Below, piece after piece: positions 22,045 through 36,116 of a stretch of DNA of 64,000 nucleotides; the first letter of the stretch is position 1, and each line of letters starts with the position of its first letter. Source of the stretch: Helichrysum umbraculigerum (taxonomy: Eukaryota; Streptophyta; Magnoliopsida; Asterales; Asteraceae); the NCBI GenBank assembly GCA_949592205.1, contig CATIUR010000001.1, positions 45,587,001 through 45,651,000 on the forward strand, written 5' to 3'. The notes beneath the pieces are model-generated. The model did no database searches, had not been told where the DNA came from, and saw nothing but the letters and a program-made list of their open reading frames with translations. Position numbers and translations under genes: made by a program.

Positions 22045-22870
22045 TGATATTACATAAAAAGTCACGTTTTTAACCACAATATCTATCCTATTTTAGAACA
22101 ATACTTTGCAAATTTTCTCAAACATAGCATTTAGTCGGGTTATTTTGTTAAGTAGATTAAAACAAAGGCAATGCAAGAAAAACAAAGCAAAACGGCCTAA
22201 ATACAAGATTCTGGAGCGAATTCAAAACTAAAGACCCATGATACCACTTTATCATGCTCAATACCTTACCACAATGATTGGTTGGTACCAAATTATTCGT
22301 ATTTACAAAATGAATTCAACGCAAAAAGAATCTCGCAAATTGAACATATAACGAAGTTAGAGCGAAAAAGTAAACCAAACGAAGACCAAAGACCACGTGA
22401 CCCTGACCGGACCGACACCGGCCATGGTAACCGGTACTGGCCACCTTGACCAGAACCATCTATGGAATGGCCGGAGTGCACAAAAATAAAGGCCGAAACC
22501 GGCCATTTGGCACCGGTCAAACTGGCTCATGACTAGAACCGGCTGTCAGACAGCCGGAACCGATCATGTATCTTGTCCGGAAGGTTTTGGTTAGTGATTT
22601 GCTCCACTATTTTTTGTACTTTGTACCCAAGAATCGGATGACATATGCGGCTATCTTTTCACCTATAAGTACGCCACTCACACTTTTTGAAAGACTTGAA
22701 TTCTCTCTCACTAAAAAGATTACACACACTTCCACTCACTAATCCTCACTTCTCTCTCCAAATTAGTGAAACTTTTGGATGCGCCACTAGCGGTCAGTCG
22801 CGGAATTACTCGCGTCGTTGCAGACCGGATGCTGGCGACGGCATCGGGGTTTTTAATTTATTTTTTGTCG
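22045..22870 (+). repeat. Truncated Athila-like LTR
   Basis: Starts TGATATTACATAAAAAGTCACG, matching the family A LTR start, with the A5-GTCACG-T5 box at 22056-22071. It then has a GC-rich ACCGGCC array (about 22395-22560), a TATAAGT box at 22664-22670 and a short leader. Similarity to family A is lost further on and the right end is not definable. The array word differs from that of the other A copies. Confidence 0.7.
22395..22560 (+). repeat. ACCGGCC / GGCCGG inverted-repeat array in U3
   Basis: Eight or more ACCGG, GGCCGG or CCGGAACC words in both orientations over 165 bp, ending about 100 bp before the TATA-like box. Confidence 0.75.
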
Positions 22871-24057
22871 GGGCCTAAACCTTCGTACTACCTATTAGTA
22901 CTAGGTACGAGTACCTGATATGAGCATGAGTATGCTGTAGGGATGCTCCAGGTTCGTTCCTCACGAAGGTCGAATAGAAATGGAGCTCGTTCCGGGAAGA
23001 TGAACGTCTGTTGATTGTTCATCTACGTCGGCGAACTACTCTACCATGAAAAAGATGTTAGTCGGAGAATTAGAGGTGGATTTTGAATTGAAGCCGTGAA
23101 AAAGACGGTGATCAGAAAAAGCCATGAAAAAACTCATAATTACTAGGTTTTGATCGGCTAAACGAAGCTTGGTTTATATTTTTGTGTTTGAATGTGTTTC
23201 TCTTATAGGTGTTTAATTGAAGAGAAGTCGTGGTTTCAAACAACAGTGGGAAGGTAAGCCACGAGTGTGTGTTTATTATAGTTTATATGAAATAAAGGTG
23301 ACTTGTGATTTAATTTTTTTTTTTTATGCTAGCAGAGGGTTTCATTATTTCTAATTTATGAGATTAGATATTTACCGTAAACAAATGCATGGGTATATGA
23401 AAGAAGAGGAAGAAGAAAATGGTGGAGGTGGTGGTGGAAGTAGGAGAGAAGAATTGGATTGGGGAAGAAGAAAGAGTGGGTGAAAATACCATGTTACCCT
23501 CTTCATGTTAGATTTAACGAGACTTTTTAACGGAAAAGTGGAAAGGACCATTGCCGTGCACTATTTACATAGTTAGGGATGATCGGTTTAATTATCGAAA
23601 GATAAGGATCATTGGTGTAATTTGGTGTAAACCATAGGGATGATCGGTGTAATTTATTCAAAAAAACAATATATACCTAGATTTGAACCTGAACGTGAAC
23701 CCAAGTGTTAAGTATTATCATACGTAAGGAAGCTTACCGATCTAGACTTGTATAACATGTGGATGAAATTTTTGGTAAACACAATGGCACTTTGACAACT
23801 AAAAAATATCAATCCAAAATAGGAACGCCAGAATTTACACAAACACCCTATAAAACACAAGATTCTCTAAGCATTCTAAGCATGAGAATATCCAAGAACA
23901 TGAGATTCAAAATAAAAGAAAGGTTAATCTGCGAAGTGTGTGATGCTATATATTGATAAGAAACAAATTAAAGCCAGTGGCACAGAAAATACTGATACTT
24001 GTAAAGCATATACAAGGCAAGTAAATACGAAGTAACATACAGAAGACATGATTAGGA
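22871..24057. other. Intergenic spacer and SPPL 3' flank
   Basis: No coding region recognised. 23395-23480 is GA-rich. 23510-23660 holds the phrase AGGGATGATCGGT twice (about 23575 and 23637), a repeat style common in plant transposon remnants. The last few hundred bases should include the 3' UTR of the minus-strand SPPL gene. Confidence 0.45.
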
Positions 24058-27000
24058 TCAAGCTTCTTCTCCTCCTATCAAAGTTTGCTTCGATTCATTT
24101 GCATTATAATTCCAAAGCTCTGTAAGCTCGCCTCTAATAAAACCCAGTATAATACAAGTCCCTGCAACAATGTCAAAGAACACGAAAGATGTAAAGCTTG
24201 TGCAGAATATCAACACTTTTTAACCGTTCCAAAAGTTCGAGGTTGCAAAATAGGCGAGTTAGGCAACTGGTCTTGATGGTTATTTGATAGACGCAGGTCA
24301 AAACAGTTGTTTTCACCCACAAACATTTTTTACCAATATTATTCAAAAATAATATAAATCTCTATTAGTTTAAATGATTTCGGATGTCGTGAGTGCATTT
24401 GATTACACTTTAAGAGACCTTTGACCCGTTTCCTTCTGAGCTATAATTTGTTTCTTTTCTTTTCTTTTTTCCTATTTCACCTATTTTTATGAATATAATA
24501 CAACCTGCACTAACCCAGTTTCATTCCACCTCTCCAAATAGTAAATGAAATACCTAGTGTACAAGGAACAAGGTAGAGTAGAGCAGGTTGACCATGCCCA
24601 TTCATCAAGTACAATGCCAAGTATGTTAACAAGAGGCCTGCATAGAAAGAAAGAAAATACCTGAAATATTTCTACTACTATTTATGCAACTAAAATGTCT
24701 AATTAACACACAGTTTATGATCTGAAAACACAACTCATATACACGCACAAACAAACACGTGTGCGCGGAAGTTTATCACATGGTAAGAATACGAACCGCA
24801 TGCATAGCCAATTGCCAACCACACAAAATATCCTTCCTTCCATGTCCTCTTTTTTGCTTTATCATACCTGAAATAGGAAAACTGACTGGTAAGACTAATT
24901 TGAAGGATTGAGTATCACTGTAATGTTTCATCTTCAGCATAGAAACAAAATACTGAATTGACCTTTTGGTTACAATTATAAAATATTTATCAGTTTGACC
25001 CAGTGGAAATCAAATACAACCCATTTTTTGGATTCATAATGATAAAAGAAGACTGGGCTGTGAAATACATACCTAACAGTAAATGAGAGTAACAGGCCCG
25101 GGAAAAGTATATCCCCGAAACCCAACACACTATATCCACCCCAAGGATCAAAGAGTCGTGGAAACCTCAGAACCATTGGAATTGTTTCTCCACTACTGCT
25201 ATCACCTTGAGCAACCTGCACACAATTAAAATTAAAAAATAACACTAATATAATGGAAAATTAATATATTGTAGAAAAATATAAATGCACCAACATAAAC
25301 ATATGAAAACCAACAGTTATAAACAAACAGTAGCAGTGTATAGTGATACTACAACAGCATTAATCACTTACCGAAATCATAACACTGTCATGAAAGAAAA
25401 GAGGTGATATGAAAACCCAGAAGATGTCATACATAAATGCGCAACATAGGAGCACTGTAGCAACCTGGAATATAATAGACATTAATCAAAAGTAAAACAT
25501 TTAAGAGAGTTTAGCTGTTATGCGAATAAGAGTTTCTACCTTGATGTTGGGTAGTTGAGCTAACTGCAACACTGCTATTATCAAACAGATTCCCTGTTAC
25601 AAGGCAAATAAAATTTTGAGAGCCGAAAAACTTAAATGAAGAAAAGTAGAAATGTTGAGCAAGTAACTTACTAGAGTGTCTTGACCAACCCATGAATATG
25701 ATTCTTTCCGAGTCCAAACCCAAAATATTGCAAAGGTCACACAAAATAGAAGCACCAATAGAGACATAACAGTAGTTGTACCAAAAAGTGGCACATTCAC
25801 TCGTGTTTGACCACAACTTCTACATTTGCTGTGCAGAAAGAGACAAAAAATACATATATATGAGATACAAAGTTGATTTTGACCATCAAGAACTCACAAC
25901 ACAACTCGGTTGCCAGTTACCTTTTTACCAGTGCAACTATACAAGAATGCATCCCCTGATGATAAATGTAGACGATGTGAAATCAGTATATGTATATTTG
26001 TACAATATGCATAATCATACATGTAGAGATAAAAAAAATAATAATAATCAAATACCTCGACAGCACCAATGCAGAAAAATACGATGAGAACCCAGATAAA
26101 CCAAGATGACATAAAAAAATAGAGAAGCACTAGAAAGGTTGATGCTGTAATGACAAATACTACAGCGCTTGTTGTGCTCATCTCAACAATTTCATTCTCC
26201 TCATCATCAGGCTGCAGATATGCAAAAACTTCAAGTTAGATATGTAAGAGGACAAGAGAGAAATGTGATTATAATTATCATACAAAGAAGTTAACCACAC
26301 ATGCCTTGCTGGTAGCCAAAAAGCTTGATGTTTATAGCCCAGTAAAATCCATGGCATTCAAGACAATTTCGGTGAAAGCTTATTGGCAGTACACCTAGGC
26401 GGCTTCGTGTTGACATGGCATCCTAGGAGTGTCTAATGGGCTAGAACCTACCTCAAAAGTTACATGTAGAAGAAAACATCCCACTTGCTAGATTTAGACT
26501 AGAAGGAAAATCAATACCAAATGAAGCCCTATATCAACTGTTCAGCATCACTAAGATTAACATTCATTGAATCTTTGCTGCTTCTTTTTTCTTCTCCAAA
26601 TTCGTAGTTTTAGACTAACTTGGACCTAACGTATGGATATCTTTCCTTAGCATTTTTAACACTTCAATTTATTATCCACCTTTCCATTTTGGTATGTCCC
26701 AAAACTAAAGTCCACTTCTGAATTACAACCAAATGAAATATATTAAAAGAATAAAAGGTAAAGATAATATGTTACTGAAGGCAAAGTGTAATGTATACTC
26801 TTTTCTTACACTGTGTTCTGTGAACAATTATATTTGAGCAAAGGGAGTATATGTTTCTAATTATTAGGCAAGAAAGGTTTATGTTTTAGATTGTGTTGGA
26901 CATACAATTCGTGTACCTTATGCTCTACTTATGTCCTTGTATCATAGTGATAATCTCATTTCGGTTGTCATGCCAACCGATGCTCGACTTGTATCCTTGT

Positions 27001-30000
27001 AATATATATATACCTCATTTCTGTTGCAACTACTTAATCATTTTAATTATAATCTGAGACCTGATAAATTGCATGTATCAACATATTTGCTGATGATAGC
27101 CAAACCGTATTGATAAAATACAAAAATGCAAAGGTAAGTAACAAGAGGTGCCACAAGGTTCTTTCAACAGGGTTCATTTTAACAACAGCATTTTAGTTGT
27201 TCATGTCACTTTAATTAATAAAAGCTTAAAAACAGGTGAAGCAGTAACACCTGAGGGTCTGAAACTGCATCTTGCTTCAGACCCTAAGTAATCGCCGCTA
27301 TTGATAATAAATCTATCCTTCCTTCTATTATGACTTGATAACTCAATACATTACCAATCCCCGGTCTCCAGGTAATTTCTATGAAACACTTAATTTTCTG
27401 AAATTCCAGAAAATCACTTCAGTATGTAATAATCTGTACTATACACAAAGGTAAAAATCTGTTCAAATAACTAAGAGCTGGGTCAGCAAAATGATCTTTG
27501 TTAGTTTTTACTAAACAGATATTTTGACCTATTTACTATTTAGTTATGAACGAGTTAATTTGGGTTTTACTATCACAAATGGGCCAAAAGGATCAAATAA
27601 TTAGCTAAAAGAACAGGTTAAATGTTGCCCTAAGTCTAAATGTTTATGCATTCAACTTCCTGAATCTGTTGATTGGAGGGTTCTGATGATCATAATTAAA
27701 AAAAATTCTCATTTGTAACAAATTTTATAGTAAGGGCGGAAAAAGTGTCTCGGGGTCACCCCCACCTGACAGGTTTCAACCCCAACCTCATTTGAACCAT
27801 CAATTGACGAGAAGCACATCTTGCCATATCTAATTTTAACAGAAACATTGACATACATGACACTTGAAATTGGTAATGCTAGAAGTTCCTAGAATATATG
27901 CCTACAAATACACCTACGACACATAGCTGGTGTATTTTATCTTTCTTCGTCTCCATGTTTACTTTGACATAAGTACCAATCATCTTTTTAGGTCGATCTA
28001 TAGGCATACCGCATATGAGTTAGGCATACCAAGCATTTTTCACTTAAGCATATTTACCACACAACACAAAACGCATGGAAATAAACATAACATATAGATA
28101 TGTGGGTGTGGGTGTGGGTGTGGGTGTGGGTGCGGGTGTGGGTGTGGGTGTGTGTGTGTGTGTGGGTGTGTGTGCTCGCCCGTTTTTATTATTAAGATAA
28201 ATGGGCAAAGAAGTGAGGATTCAGAGAGTGATGCATTTAGAACCTTTGGCGAAAGCTCGTCATAGCGCCCACTATTGTCTTCAGTTTTGGTGATCTCAGA
28301 CCAAAGTGAAGCACAGACGACTGTTGCAACCGCCATCACCCATAAGAAGGCTGCTCCAGGGTCGATGAGTGGGCTTTCTGGTGCATATACTACAAGTTCC
28401 ACTAGAATTGTAACAAAAAAAGTGCAAGTCAAGTTCTACATTCTAGATATACCAAAGAACAAACCATCACATGTAATACATATACTAATAAAGGTAATGA
28501 CTGTTGCACTTTATTCAGCTCATGTATACAATAATACCACTATATATAAAATTCATAATAATAATAATGATAATAATATAACCAAAAAATAAAATGTCAA
28601 TTCAAAAGTTACCTTTGCTTCCTCCAGATAGAGATTTATTCAAAGCTTCTCCTGCAATCTTTGAGATCATCACAACAGGAATACTTATGTCCAAAGCAGC
28701 TTTTTCAGAGCAACTCATCTCCACGATATCTGCAAGCAAAAACATGAACAGAGATTTAAAAACACATATGACTTTAGATGACGATAGTGATAGAATGGAT
28801 GTCATCATTAATTCATTAGTGCAAATAACCAAAATGAATTATAAACACCACATGGAAATAAAATCTGCCAGATAACATTGATGTACAACCTTCACTGTCA
28901 TTTATGACAACCAGGCCAGCTGCGCCTGCCGCCTGTGCCACTTTCGCTTTGATCAGGTAGTCACAATCACCACGACGGGCCAAGGCAGTAAAGCCAGATA
29001 CCTGCTTAACCGTTTGAAAATCCACCATTGGTACAAATCTTTGTATTAGAAAAAATTAAACAACAGTCAGAATATGTTGTTTGGGATCAGCAAATTACAA
29101 CACCTCTGATGACAAATTAGAACAGCAATTTGAGGGCTTGGGTACTACAGCAGACTGTTTAACAAGTTCATTAGCAGTTTTGGGAATTTTCGCACTAAAC
29201 GTTGCACTTAGACCCTCTAATGTTTCTCCTTCAATACCGTCGATCCAAGTTTTAATCTTTACCTGGTATATTTCCACATAAAAAGCACATCAGTATCTTA
29301 AAATTGCACATGAAGAAAAATATAATAATAATATATATAGTACTGACAACAAATCCTAATCCGAAATGCATTAAATTGCTTTAGCATCCAAATCCATGAA
29401 TACCAGTTTCATCCATCCAAGTTATACAGAATAAGAACGTGAAGCAACAAAACATAATAGTGTGTATAGCAAAATCCGTCTCTTGTTCTTTCAAGAATTA
29501 TTGGTACATTTCCTTTCTAATCTTGTAATTCTAAGTTGAAAGTAGCTTTTTGTATTAGGTCCTGTCAGTCTTGCATCACATAAATACAGACACGTCTATA
29601 AAATTCAATCAATTGAACTACTAAGTAAATATAAATATACTAGCTACAAAATCTCACATATTCTGATGTGCGTGTGTATTTTTCCAGTCTGAATTGTGCA
29701 ACAGATCAAATCTATCCTTAGAGATTTGTTCATGGACCAAAAGGAAACTCATTATGATGCGACATAATTTTGTTATTTCGATTCTTTTGATAGTAAGCGA
29801 ACATGATAGATTGTAATCAACTGCAGCTTTAACCACTAAGTAAATCCTCATCAGTACTACTTTCAAGAACATTGGTAAGATAATGCATTGACTATAGATA
29901 CATACTCTACACATATGAAATGACGAGTAAACACATAGTACGATTTTATTTTTTTTGCTCAAACATAGGTTAATTTCTAATTTTTAGCATCAAGATTTAC

Positions 30001-30398
30001 ACTGAACTTCAACTTTTTTTTTCTTTTCTTGAATACATACAGTATACATCATCAATCTACTTTAATTAATCATATCATATATACTAAAACCTAATTCATG
30101 ATCATAATTTAAATAAAAATTTATCACCTTTTCGAATACACAATCGCAATTCTCATAAAAGATAACATATGTAGCCCTAGACCAAAGGTAATCAAACACA
30201 AATTTAAACAACTGACATAAATTGCAGGAGGGTAATGTGAAAAGATCTTACTGATACAGAAATGTTATCACAAGAAGTGAGAGATCCATCTGCAGTTGCT
30301 GTTGGTGATACAATAAACAAAAGAATGCTGGTAACTATTATTAGTATTGATATTTGGGAATTAAGAAAAGGTGATGATGATGATGGGTTATGATTCAT
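24058..30398 (-). CDS. SPPL3-like: Signal peptide peptidase-like intramembrane aspartic protease, SPPL3-like
   Basis: A complete 14-exon gene. Exons: 30398-30252, 29262-29104, 29001-28890, 28729-28613, 28401-28244, 26211-26056, 25955-25921, 25828-25672, 25593-25540, 25464-25372, 25215-25073, 24867-24797, 24637-24554, 24161-24058. All have GT..AG introns with consistent phase and sum to 1590 bp, 529 residues, the usual size. Residues ~15-37 form a signal peptide. A PA domain spans about 85-168 (RRGDCDY, AAGAAGLVVIND). Nine membrane segments follow. The catalytic pair is Y377-D378 (FMYDIFWVF) and G428-F-G-D431; PAL is 485-487. GxGD proteases of this family cut type II membrane proteins in endosomal or vacuolar membranes. 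Intron 5 is about 2 kb, and the Ser/Asp-rich linker seen in relatives at the exon 5/6 junction looks short, so a small exon may be missed. No defect seen. Confidence 0.93.
28101..28174. repeat. (TGGGTG)n/(TG)n microsatellite
   Basis: About 74 bp of G/T hexamer and dimer repeats within intron 5 of the SPPL gene, about 70 bp downstream of the exon 5 donor on the gene strand. Confidence 0.95.
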
Positions 30399-31560
30399 GT
30401 TTCAACCCCTTTTGTTTCTTTCCCCAATATATGATTGGAAGAAACAAGGGTTTAATGGTGAATCGATACAGAAAACTGAAACCCAAATTTATAATGATTG
30501 ATTGATATGTTGGTTCTTATGTTTCTTTGGTTTTGGAGTTCGACTCCGATTTCAGATTTTTGTTTAGGGACTCACGCACGTTGACATCCTCTACATTTTG
30601 TGAACTTTTAAGTTTTACCAGACGATTTTAACATTTAATTTTAGGAAAATATTCACGGACTACAAGAGTGATTATGTATAATCGTAAAAGTTGTAGGTTA
30701 TATATGTAAAATATAAATATTTTCTCTTCGGTCAACGGCACCAATGATAATCTTTTATTAGAATTTTTAAGAAAAAATCACAAATTTGATCATTTGATCA
30801 AACTCCTTTAACAAAAGAATCCATTGACTTTTGTTTTTAATAAACTAATCCACATTTTCGCGCTACATCAAACGAGAATGGTGCGAATAATTAAATGAAG
30901 GCAATTAAATCAATTAATTAACTAAAAGTCAGAATTTAATTAATTTTTAAACCAATCATTCAAACTCACGTGCCAATTAAGCGTAATTACGAGTGGACCC
31001 GGCGCGTTTGACATGGGCCCGGCGCGACCAACACATTAGCCCATCCAGAAGCTGCCACGTGTCAAGAACCCCTACAAACATTGTGACCCGTGGGCCCGGC
31101 GCGTCTGGCTGTGGGTCCGACGCGAATGATAATAAACTTATTTTTGTTCAAATCATACACGCCCTCACATTCAAACGCGCCTTGCCAGCTTAAATTATAT
31201 TATATAATTTATTATTTGTGATGATTAATTTATTATTTTTCAAACGTATGCCCTAATTTAATTATTATTTGATCTGAACTTTCTAATAAGTGATTCTTGA
31301 GCGCTCTTTGATTCTATTTATATCAATTGTGCGCGCTGTTCTATTTATATCAATCGTGCGCGCCTTATCTCATCGGATTCTTATTTTTATGGACGGTAAG
31401 GAGTGTAAAAAATAACGAGAGCAATTATTATTATTATGTTCTCCTTATAAAAGAATGGTGTTTGTTTATTTTTATTTTTTTATCCGTCTCTCAAAAACAG
31501 AAACTAATTGCGTTAGCATTCTTCTGTGTTGGGGGTGTTCGTGGGAAATTATAAATAGTA
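30399..31560. other. Intergenic region between SPPL promoter and Mutator-like element
   Basis: The SPPL promoter and 5' UTR should start at the left end. 30650-30990 is AT-rich. 30993-31130 holds four TGGRCCCGGCGCG-like words. 31260-31380 repeats GATTC..TTATATCAAT.GTGCGCGC twice. No gene recognised; the left end of the Mutator-like element is probably here but no terminal repeat was found. Confidence 0.5.
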
Positions 31561-34341
31561 TGTATAAATACTTGCTGGTTGGATTACCTAGATGTGCCAT
31601 TAGTTTGCCAATAAATGCAAGGTATTCGAAGTTGAAAAAATTGATAGCTAAAAAGGCTCGTTTAGATATTCAACAAGAATTTAGATTATGTTATAAAATG
31701 TCAAGTTTCACACACCCGGTTAATATTTTTGACGACGAAGATGTAGGTTTTCTAATCTAAGTCGTTCGTAATAACCCATACGGTGATCTTACGTTATTTG
31801 TAGTTCATCAAATCGGTCTTGGTAGTGGAAGCAATCAACCACTTGATCTCGGTCCTTCAACGGGTGTTCCTAATATGTATCATCCCCAACGGATCAACGA
31901 TTACCCATACCAACAAATAAATACATAACCTACCCAAGAAATAAATCAGTATCATACCCATCAAAGTAGCCGGTACCCAAATCTAAATCCATTCATTTCT
32001 TCACACGATCACGTTTCTCAGCATATTAGTGTCCGTTAAGATTTCTTTCAACCTTCTTTTGAAGTTGAAAAGGAAGATCCTCAAAGTACAGTAGAACGGT
32101 TTAGTTGTAATAAAGAGCATGGGGTTTATGTCGATCTAAATTATAACCCTTTAACTAATCGAGAGGTGGCAAAGGAACTTGGTATATCTGAGTCTTCTAC
32201 TAGCGAACGAGACGATGATGTTAAAAAGGGTGATGATAATGAAGACGCAGATGATGTTGAGCTGGAAGATAAAGTAGGTGTTCCTCCTCAAATGCAACCC
32301 AACTACTTTTGGTCAATGCCCGAATCGCTAGAATGTCCCACTTTCCAAGAAACACCCCCAAAACCTAAGAGCTATGTGCCATCTTCAAAAGTTTATGAAG
32401 GTCAGTTCTTTAATAACAAAGATGAGCTAAAATGTTTATTAGGTATTAAATGTCTCAACGATGGTTATGAATTCAGAGTAGCTCAATCATCAACCACAAG
32501 ATTTGAAGCAAAATGTGTTAATAAGGGTTGTGAATGGTTCTTTAGAGCCACAAAGCTAAAAATGATAATTCAGTATTTCAAGTCAAAACCCTAAAAGACC
32601 ACCACACATGCTCAAAAACGCAAACTAATCCGAATCATCGTAATGCAAACAAACATATATTGGGTCACATACTTCGTGATCAATTGAAAGATAGCAGTAG
32701 GGTATATCGTGGGAGCGACATCATGATCGATTTAAATCAAAGATTTTAAATAGATGTTTCTTATTCTCAAGCTTGGAGGGGAAAGTGTCGTGCAATAGAA
32801 TTGTTAAGGGGGGCCGATGAGGAATCATTTTACAAGCTACCCATTTATTGTCACAATTTGAAGAAGACTAATCCTAGTACGGTGACCCACATTAAGACCG
32901 ATAATCTAGGGAGGTTCGAGAATCTTTTCATTGCTATTGGTGTCGCGGTTAGTAAAACTTTATCGTTGCTATACTTTTCTCTTTCGTATTTAATATAACT
33001 AACAAATGTGAATTGCAGATTCGAAGTTTTTGTAATTACTTAAGGCCAATACTCATTATAGATGGCGCACATTTAAAGGGCCGTTTCTTGGGAACAATGT
33101 TTTTAGCAGTGGAAATGGATGCGAATAATCAAATTTTGCCTGTGGCGTACGGAGTCGGTAAAACAGAAAGTGGCGAGAGTTGGATATGGTTTTTGTCAAA
33201 GCTTAAGGAGTGCATTGGTGAAATACCCGGTTTGGCATTCATATCTGACCGGGTTGCGTCCTTCGATCTAGCAATAAGGCAAGTTTTCCCGCATGCTTAT
33301 CAGGGTTTATGTTGTCGACATTTGCCAGTAAATTTAGGCTTACACAAAAAAGGGAAAAAAAATTCCAAACATTATACTGGAAGACATGCAAAGCGTATAG
33401 GGTTTCAGACTTTGAGGAATGGAAGGCGCGCCTTGAAGCAGCGGTACCTACTACTTCTCGTATTATGTTGCAAGCCGGTGTGCAAAAGTGGTCAAGAGCA
33501 CATTTTCCCGGTGAACGTTATAATATAATGACTTCAAATAGTACAGAGTCCGTTAACGCCTAATCTAAATATGCATGTAAACTTCCAATCATTATACTAA
33601 TAGAATTTTTCCGACAATCTGTGCAAAAGTGGTACTTTATACGTCGTGAAACTGCAGGTAAAGTTTAAAAATTGCTTAATTTAGTTTACTGTAAGGTATT
33701 CTTTCTTTATAATTTTGGTTATTTCTATGTTTTTTGTAGTGCAACTCCTAAATGAATTTACACCTTGGGCAGAACATAAATTTGAAAAAAGAAAGTTTAA
33801 CAGCTTCAAATGGAAAACACATGGCATTAGTCAAACACAATTCGAGGTTGATGACGGAGGTAAAAAAGGTCTTGTTAACTTTGGTGATGGTACGTGTAGT
33901 TGTAGAAAGTGGCAACTTTCTGGAATACCTTGTGGCCATGCTATTTCGGTTGTGCGGTGGTTGTGTCTTGATGATTGTAATCAATTTTTCTCGCCTTGGT
34001 ATTCTAAACGCTTATACCAACAAACATACGAAGAAAAGATTTATCCATTACCGGATCAATCAGAATGGGAACAACCAAGTGGTCTGATGAATGTGCATCC
34101 ACCGTTAATGGATAAAAGACAAGTTGGTCGACCACGTGAAAAAAACCGTATTCTATCTCTTGGAGAGGAAAAAAGAGAGATTGAATGTAGCAGGTGTCAT
34201 AAGAAAGGACATATGAGAAATAAATGCACTGCACCAATTCCAAGCGAGTCGAAATGGCTATCTAAAGCTCGCAAGTTATTCGGGAAAAAAAAATCTCAGC
34301 CATCCGAGAACGTACATCACCAATATGATTTGAACGAGTAA
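31561..34341 (+). pseudogene. Mutator-like (MULE) transposase
   Basis: DNA cut-and-paste transposase in broken pieces. 31561-31760 is the N-terminal region, ending at a TAA (31758-31760) but readable beyond it. 32166-32594 includes an acidic stretch and the MuDR DNA-binding domain (VYEGQFFNNKDELKCLLGIK). 32594-32960 is out of frame with a stop near 32749. 33025-33563 is the catalytic core: first Asp in LIIDGAHLKG, second in FISDRVAS, Glu in SNSTESVNA, with a frameshift in an A-run near 33350 and a TAA at 33561-33563. After a short intron, 33736-34341 has the SWIM zinc finger (CSCRKW..GIPCGHA), a GRPREKNR hook and a CCHC knuckle CSRCHKKGHMRNKC. All key residues survive, but stops and frameshifts inactivate it. 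It faces the Ulp1-like gene tail to tail. Confidence 0.9.
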
Positions 34342-34583
34342 GATGAAGAGATGTATGATGCTGTTAATTTGGACGATTTCTAGATATTTCTATAATTGTT
34401 TTGATGTTGTTGGATTATGAATGTACCATAATGTTGTTGGATTATAAATGTACCATTAATATATGCAATCATATTATGTACAATTCTAAATAGCTTTCAC
34501 ATTTGACGAATAAACAATTTATAATATTCGTCAATCGGTTCTTACAAATAAGCTAACAAAAAATATATACCTCTCCAAATACA
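34342..34583. other. Convergent 3' spacer between MULE transposase and Ulp1-like gene
   Basis: 242 bp, AT-rich, with a direct repeat of GTTGTTGGATTATGAATGTACC (varied by one base) at 34406-34453. It probably carries both 3' ends. Confidence 0.5.
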
Positions 34584-35799
34584 TCAATCGGTACCAGTGT
34601 ATTCATCTTTTTCAACACGTAGGCTATATAATTCATTTGTCATTCTTAGTTGATAGTTTATCGCCCACGTAGTGTAGTTGCCGTCTATTTGGATAGGTAA
34701 ATCTTCTAACAATCTCTCTATAAAGTGACAAACGAAGACCCCACAATCCACTCCATTTTGCTGCTGTGGCACTTTAACGGCATACCCAATTATCAATGTG
34801 ATCTTCTTTTTTCGCCGTCTTCTTGACATGAATCCAGTAGCCTATGCTCTTTAAAAAATCCGAAAGATAGTTTTCTAAAGTTTTTTTGACATCTTTCAAA
34901 AATATGCTCCGATCGGATGCCATGCTGTCATATATAATCAAAGTCCAAGTCGACAAATTGAGCTCCTCAACTATCCAGTGACCACCAGGTACATGTAAAG
35001 GGATGAGAACCTGCATATATAAAATATTTTTATATAAGTTACATTTGAAGTAATGATTGTTATATAAATTATATATATTTACTTACACGATCGACATCCC
35101 ACCATGCATGGTATATAGATCTACTACCGTTTGCATATGTTTTCACATTAGGATTGTCATGAAATATGCTCAGGAAAAATACTGGAACGACAGCACAACG
35201 TTGGTCTCTAGAAGTCGATGTAAGTATCAAATACTGGATCCATGCGTCAATATGCTGATTCAATTGCAAAAAAGAAACAAGTTTAAAATTAATATCAAAC
35301 TAATAATAAAACTTTATAAAGTAAATGAAGTTTAGTAATTACTTGTGTCTCGAGCCAACCACTTCCATGTAGCCTGAGAAGTAATCCCCAAAACTCCTTA
35401 GTGTATGGATAATTCAGGGGATCTAAACTAAGATAGCACTGTTCCATATTTTCGTACTTATAAAAATCTTCTGGAGTTTTTGCCCAATCTTCTTTTTTTG
35501 TTTCGGTATCAAACGGCACTACTTCAATATCAAGACATCCTCTGGTATGCTTTGGAGATCCGATGGCAGCACTAGCAGATTGGAAGAACATAAAAGTTGT
35601 AGAAATTTGTGGGCCTTTCTTCTTCTCTCTAGGACTCCGTCGCTAGGCCATGGGAGGTGTCTATGAAATTGACAATGTACAATTATTAGTGATTTACCAA
35701 AACTTAGTAATGTACATACTATATACTCAATATATATGTACGTATGCACGTATGTATATATATATATGTACGCATATATATACATACATACATACATAC

Positions 35800-35800
<1 letters not shown>

Positions 35801-35868
<68 letters not shown>
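35801..35868. repeat. (AT)n microsatellite
   Basis: About 60 bp of AT dinucleotides after a (CATA)n stretch, within an intron of the Ulp1-like gene. It produces spurious Tyr-Ile reading frames. Confidence 0.97.
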
Positions 35869-35873
<5 letters not shown>

Positions 35874-36116
35874 CTCAATATACCTCCATGACTGTAACGA
35901 ACGGTGTGTGCAACCCCTCTGTAGCATCATAATCTGGAAACCAAACATGTGTTACATTCTCTTGCGGCATCACATTTTCATTACCAACGTCTACTGACCA
36001 TCCTACTCTAAATGCTGACGTGTCCTCCGGCATCTGTGCATGACCGACGTGAGAAGCACTGCGAAATTCCTGTACATATATTACAAAAACTGATAAATAA
36101 CACCTTTTATAACATA

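Noticed and set aside
28040..28432. 130-residue His/Pro-rich ORF on the minus strand
   Set aside because: It reads through SPPL exon 5, its donor site and the (TGGGTG)n microsatellite; only 28244-28401 is real coding sequence.
30560..30760. Search for a left terminal inverted repeat of the MULE
   Set aside because: No stretch here pairs with sequence near 38600-38683 or 57673-58130 over more than a few bases.
35650..35997. Tyr-Ile-rich ORFs on both strands
   Set aside because: Produced by (AT)n and (CATA)n microsatellites; likewise at 37116-37499.
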